Shown: positions 60,002 to 64,000 of the stretch, piece after piece | Layout of the letters: the number at the start of each line of letters is the position of its first letter | Numbering within the stretch: the first letter of the stretch is position 1 | Assembly (NCBI RefSeq): GCF_900005765.1 | Contig: NC_041690.1 | Coordinates: 744,001-808,000, forward strand | Direction: 5' to 3' | DNA from: Plasmodium relictum | Lineage: Eukaryota > Apicomplexa > Aconoidasida > Haemosporida > Plasmodiidae | Length of the DNA: 64,000 bases | Notes under the pieces: model-generated | What the model saw: the letters and a program-made list of their open reading frames with translations, nothing else | Database searches by the model: none | Told to the model about the DNA's origin: nothing | Translations under genes and position numbers: made by a program

Positions 60002-61336
60002 ATGGATTTCCTCAAACAAATAAGAAAACGACAAAATGATATAAAAATATCGAATATTTTCAATTTTTCACCATTAACGAATGAAGAAAAAAACCATTTA
60101 ATTAAAGTATATGGGCTTTTAGCATTAGGAACAATGATAACTGCGTTTAGCTGTTACTTTGATATTTATTTTATAAGAATCCCAAGATTTCTAGCCTCTA
60201 TGATTAGCTTAATATGCTCCTTTGCACTGGCTTGGTCATGTAATTCTCATCATGATTTAGTTTCTACATCAAAAAAGAGATTACTGTATTTCGGTGGTAT
60301 ATCATCTTCTATTGGAATTTTAATTAGTGATTATATCAGTTATGTTAATTATTTAAATCCTTCAATACTTCCTCTAGCTTTTTTTGGTAGTTTATCGATA
60401 TTTTGTTGCTTTTCTCTGGCAGCTATATTTTCAAAAAATAGGTATAGAAGAAAAAATAAATTTTTTTAAATGTTAAATTTCACATTTATGCATTTTTATA
60501 TTTTATATTTTACAAACATATTTTTATAATAAGCATTTTTTTTCTATTTAGTTGGATTATGTTATATTTTAATATTTACAATAAATATATATATATTTTT
60601 AATAATACTATTTTTCTTTTAGGATTTCACTATTTTTGGGAGCTGTCTTATGTGCTGTATGTTCTTACGTTACGTTAATTTCTTTTATGAACTTTTTTAT
60701 AAGATCAAAATTTATTGATACAACATTATTATATATTGGATTCTTTATGTATATGGGGTAATTATTTATTATTGAAATATAAAATATTAGAAAAAGGAAG
60801 AAAACAGAAAATATAATAGTTTATAAATATCAATAAATCTTAAAATATATATATATATATATGCATATTAACATGTTTTCTTCTTTATTCTATTGTTTCA
60901 GGTTTGTGTTGTTTGATACTCAAATTACTTTATTCGATTTTCGTAGAGGAAATAAGGATTATATCGTAATAATATATTTTAAAAATATTTACTAGTTTTA
61001 AATTAATAAATGAAAAAATTTTATAAAATAAATTTATATATATGTGATAGATATATTTTTTTTTCATTTTATTTTATTATTATATATTTTTGTAAAATTT
61101 TTAATGTTATTTTTTTAAGCATATATTAATTTACATTTAAATACTTTTATGCTTTTTTATAAACCTAATACTAGCATTTCATTTTATTATTTATTTTCAT
61201 CTTTTCCATAATTATTTTTTTCTTTTTTTTTTTTTTGTAGATGCATTCCATTTGTCTCTATTTAGATTTAGTTGGATTATTTACACATTTATTAAGAATT
61301 TTAAGTCAGAAAGAAGAAGAAAAAAAAAAAAATTAA
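60002..61336 (+). CDS. Bax inhibitor-1 (TMBIM) family membrane protein
   Basis: Exons 60002-60441, 60623-60757, 60902-60965 and 61241-61336 join in frame to 244 residues. TMBIM proteins are multi-helix membrane channels, often of the ER, that leak calcium and modulate cell death. About six to seven hydrophobic helices are visible (VYGLLALGTMITAFSCYF, SMISLICSFALAW, ISSSIGILISDYI, LAFFGSLSIFCCFSLAAIF, FLGAVLCAVCSYVTLISFM, LLYIGFFMYMG). The family's C-terminal signature is clear: FVLFDTQITLFDF with the conserved Asp, then DYI, ICLYLDLVGLFTHLLRIL. The terminal KEEEKKKN is charged as in BI-1. No signal peptide. Confidence 0.93.
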
Positions 61337-61916
61337 TATAAATACATATTACAAGTATATTTGCATTCAGTTCTAAGAAAATGGAATAATATAAATATTT
61401 TAAGGAAACCGACATACATTTTTAGTTTATATCCATGAAAAAAAAAAACTAAGGTTTTTTTTTTTTTTTTAACATTATATTTGTTTTATAAATAGGGAGT
61501 TTTTTTTTTTTTATATTTTTTTACATATCATAGTTTACTTTTTTTTATATTATTATTGTTGTACATATTGATGTTGAATAGTTAATAAAATTGTTGATTA
61601 TAAAAAAAAAAAATGCATATGTATATATATATATAAATGTTTATATTTACATGTGCGTATAAAATTTTTTTATATATTAAATTGAAGCAATATAATTTTT
61701 TCATTTGTGAATTTTTTAAATAAAAAAATGAAAAAAAAATATAAGTATGAATATAATAAAATTTTTAAATGTAATCACGTAAGAAGTACTGATTATATTT
61801 TTTTTAAAAAAAAAATTAGTATTTATGTAATTGAGTGAATAAAACTTTTACTTTTTACTGTTATTTTAAATTAATGTATTTATACATATAATATTTTTTA
61901 GAAAAAATTTTATAAT
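61337..61916. other. Intergenic region before NAXE
   Basis: AT-rich spacer between two plus-strand genes with poly-T runs near 61455 and 61502. No feature stands out. Confidence 0.6.
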
Positions 61917-63571
61917 ATGAAAAGGAATTTTTTTATAAAAACATACAAATGTTTTAGATCTCGCAATAATATATATATTTTTAATCTTCTTAATTTTTTA
62001 AAATTTAAATTAAATGATAGTATTATCTATGCTAATAAAAAATTTGCAATTTCCAAAAAAAAAAATAACATTTTAAAAATAAATAAAATGGAAATAACTG
62101 TAAAATGAAAAAAAAAAAAAAATTGAAAGAAAAGAAGCAATATATTCTATGTTTAAATTAAATTAAAATTATTTTTTATATTTTATTTAAAGTATTTGTC
62201 TCAAGCTTTAGCACAAACTATAGATAATGAATTGATGTCAGAGGAAATAGGATACACAACTGAGCAATTAATGGAAATGTCTGGTTTATCAATATCTCAA
62301 ATAATTTTTAAAGAGTATAACATTTCGAAATTCTCTAAAATTTTAATTTGCTGTGGTCCTGGTAATAATGGAGGAGATGGTCTAGTTGCAGCACGCCATT
62401 TAAAGGAATTTGGATATGATGTTACTATAAATTATCCAAAAGAAAATAATAAAATATTATTTAAAGTTAGGAATATTAAATATTTTAATCTCTATTTTAA
62501 ATAATCACATATGTGCAATTTTTTTTTTTTTTTAAGAGATTACTAAAGCTATTAGAACATTATGAAATTGAAATTTTGAAAGATATAACACAAAGTGGTA
62601 AATTAAAAAAGTGAAATAAATTTAAGAAAAACAATTTCTTAATTTTTTTAAGTATTATAAATTAAGTAGAAAAATTTACAAAATTTTTTACATATTTTAT
62701 GTTTAATAAAAATGTTTTTAATGCTAATTAAAAGATACTTTGTGCACATAAATAATTTTATTTATTTATTTATTATTTTTTTTTTTTTTCGACAGAATTA
62801 AATAAATACGATTTAATTATAGACTCTATTTTTGGTTTTAGCTTTAAAGGAGAACCAAGAAAACCCTTTGATGATTTAATTCAAGTGATTCCATATTTTA
62901 ATTTATTATTTTTTTTTTTTTCTTAAATGAATTTTCTTCATTTTAATAATTATTTCAAAAATTACAATTATAATTTTCAAAGTTTAAAATAACTTCGGTT
63001 ATTTTTATTTTTATCTTTAAATAGATGATTAACAATTCTAAAAAACCAGTAGTTTCAATTGATGTCCCTTCAGGTTCTCAAATTGATTCAGGTATATAAC
63101 ATAAACAATTTAGACAAATAATAAAATTTTGATAAGAATAGCAAAAAAAAAAAAAAAAAATATATATTTAATTCAGGTGATACATGTAGCCTCTGTATTG
63201 ATTCTGAAATGAACATTTCATTAATGTTACCTAAACAAGGATTAAAAAATTATAAGAAAAAACATTACTTAGGAGGAAGATTTTTACCAAAGTACATTTT
63301 TTTTTTTTTTATTAAAATAAAATTCATTATAATATTCATAAAACAATATTTCATATTATGCAATTTATTTTTTTTTTATTTTGCAGTTCTATAATTAAAA
63401 AATATAATTTAAAGGTCCCTCAATTCTCAGGTTTGTATCGCTTTTTCTTTCTTTTCCTTTTTTTTTTTTTCATATAAATTTCTACTTTAAAAAATTTTTA
63501 ATAAAATAAAAAAAAAATTTTATTCTTCTATTATATAATTTATAGGATATAACTCGTTTGTTTTGCTTTAG
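61917..63571 (+). CDS. NAXE: NAD(P)H-hydrate epimerase (YjeF N-terminal domain)
   Basis: Eight exons (61917-62099, 62193-62465, 62537-62597, 62796-62884, 63025-63091, 63177-63291, 63387-63430, 63546-63571) join in frame to 285 residues. The enzyme interconverts R- and S-NADHX/NADPHX so that a dehydratase can repair them. Match to NAXE is strong: [82 protein letters not shown], and near the end [14 protein letters not shown]-type and LKVPQF segments. The C-terminal kinase-like NAXD domain is not fused here. The ~60-residue first exon is Lys/Asn/Phe-rich with no acids at the start and could be a mitochondrial leader. The last exon adds only eight codons. Confidence 0.94.
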
Positions 63572-64000
63572 ACAAGGTACTCTAAAAAAATTATTTTTCA
63601 TTATTTTTATTTCTTCTTTTTTTTTCTTTTTTTAAACTATCTCTTATCATCAATAATAAAGAATTTCATGATTCATCAACATAAAAAAAAAACTTTTAAA
63701 AAAAAAAAAGTGTGATATTTTTGAGTAATATGAATTTTTTCTTATAATAATATATATGAAAATATTATTTTTGTCATCTTCAAAATAAGTATAATTTAAA
63801 AATTTATTTGTAAGCTTACATAAATAGCAAATTTAAAAATAATGATCCATTATTTTTAAATTTCTTTTTTTTTAATAAAATAATAAAAGCCAAAACGATA
63901 ATGACATAGTTAAGTAAATATCTCAATAATTAATATTTTTTATCCTAGTTTCTATTATAGTAATTTGAAATACATTTACAATTTTTTTTGTTTAGCTTTA
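63572..64000. other. Right-edge intergenic sequence
   Basis: AT-rich sequence after NAXE up to the window edge. No open frame or motif is seen. Confidence 0.6.

Overview
The window is nuclear chromosomal DNA of a malaria parasite (genus Plasmodium). It is extremely A+T-rich, with poly-A/T and (TA)n tracts between genes, Asn/Lys-rich low-complexity proteins, short AT-rich GT-AG introns and apicomplexan-specific genes: inner membrane complex protein ISP3, the FYVE/coiled-coil protein FCP, and an apicoplast-type leader on ribosomal protein uS10. From memory (not checked), the order S28e, L27, ISP3, UCHL3, L29, FCP, biotin ligase is that of P. falciparum chromosome 14 around PF3D7_1460000-1461600. 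The proteins do not look like P. falciparum itself. The Asn-rich style suggests an avian or other Asn-rich lineage, which is an inference only.

Layout. 1-8112 (-): most of a giant Asn-rich protein, cut by the left edge, with a nested 12-residue repeat block and one ambiguous base. 9004-9921 (+): small secreted protein, four exons. 10740-13179 (+): splicing factor SF3B2. 13934-15199 (+): meiotic recombination factor MND1. 16204-17596 (+): MORN-repeat protein with an acylation-type N-terminus. 18262-18465 (-): ribosomal protein S28e. 20905-21456 (-): U3 snoRNP protein IMP3. 22780-24914 (-): protein resembling the C18orf63/DUF4708 family, followed by coding-like sequence broken across frames (22233-22779). 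25426-27016 (-): checkpoint clamp subunit RAD1. 27448-28838 (-): organellar uS10. 29369-31138 (+): SNAPc subunit 3. 32226-33292 (+): ribosomal L27e. 34242-34691 (-): ISP3. 37718-41881 (-): Asn-rich protein with a possible ACDC-like domain and a decayed 3' extension. 45255-46696 (-): UCHL3. 47264-47892 (+): ribosomal L29e. 49433-50332 (+): unknown conserved-looking protein. 50958-52742 (-): kelch-BTB protein. 53682-54659 (-): FCP. 55743-56591 (-): biotin ligase-like protein. 57785-58366 (+): four-helix membrane protein. 60002-61336 (+): Bax inhibitor-1 family protein. 61917-63571 (+): NAD(P)HX epimerase.

The genes are mostly housekeeping: ribosome and ribosome assembly (S28e, L27e, L29e, IMP3), splicing and snRNA transcription (SF3B2, SNAPC3), genome maintenance and meiosis (RAD1, MND1), organelle functions (uS10, biotin ligase, NAXE), and parasite membrane architecture (ISP3, MORN protein, FCP). 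There are no operons, mobile elements, CRISPR arrays or tRNA/rRNA genes that I can see.

I traced exon boundaries by hand from GT/AG sites and frame continuity; each multi-exon model given here closes in frame. The points most worth a second look are the decayed 3' part of the Asn-rich gene, the broken extension of the DUF4708-like gene, the nested repeat in the giant gene, two hairpin-bearing islands in the 18.5-20.9 kb gap, and a 126-codon open frame at 48562.
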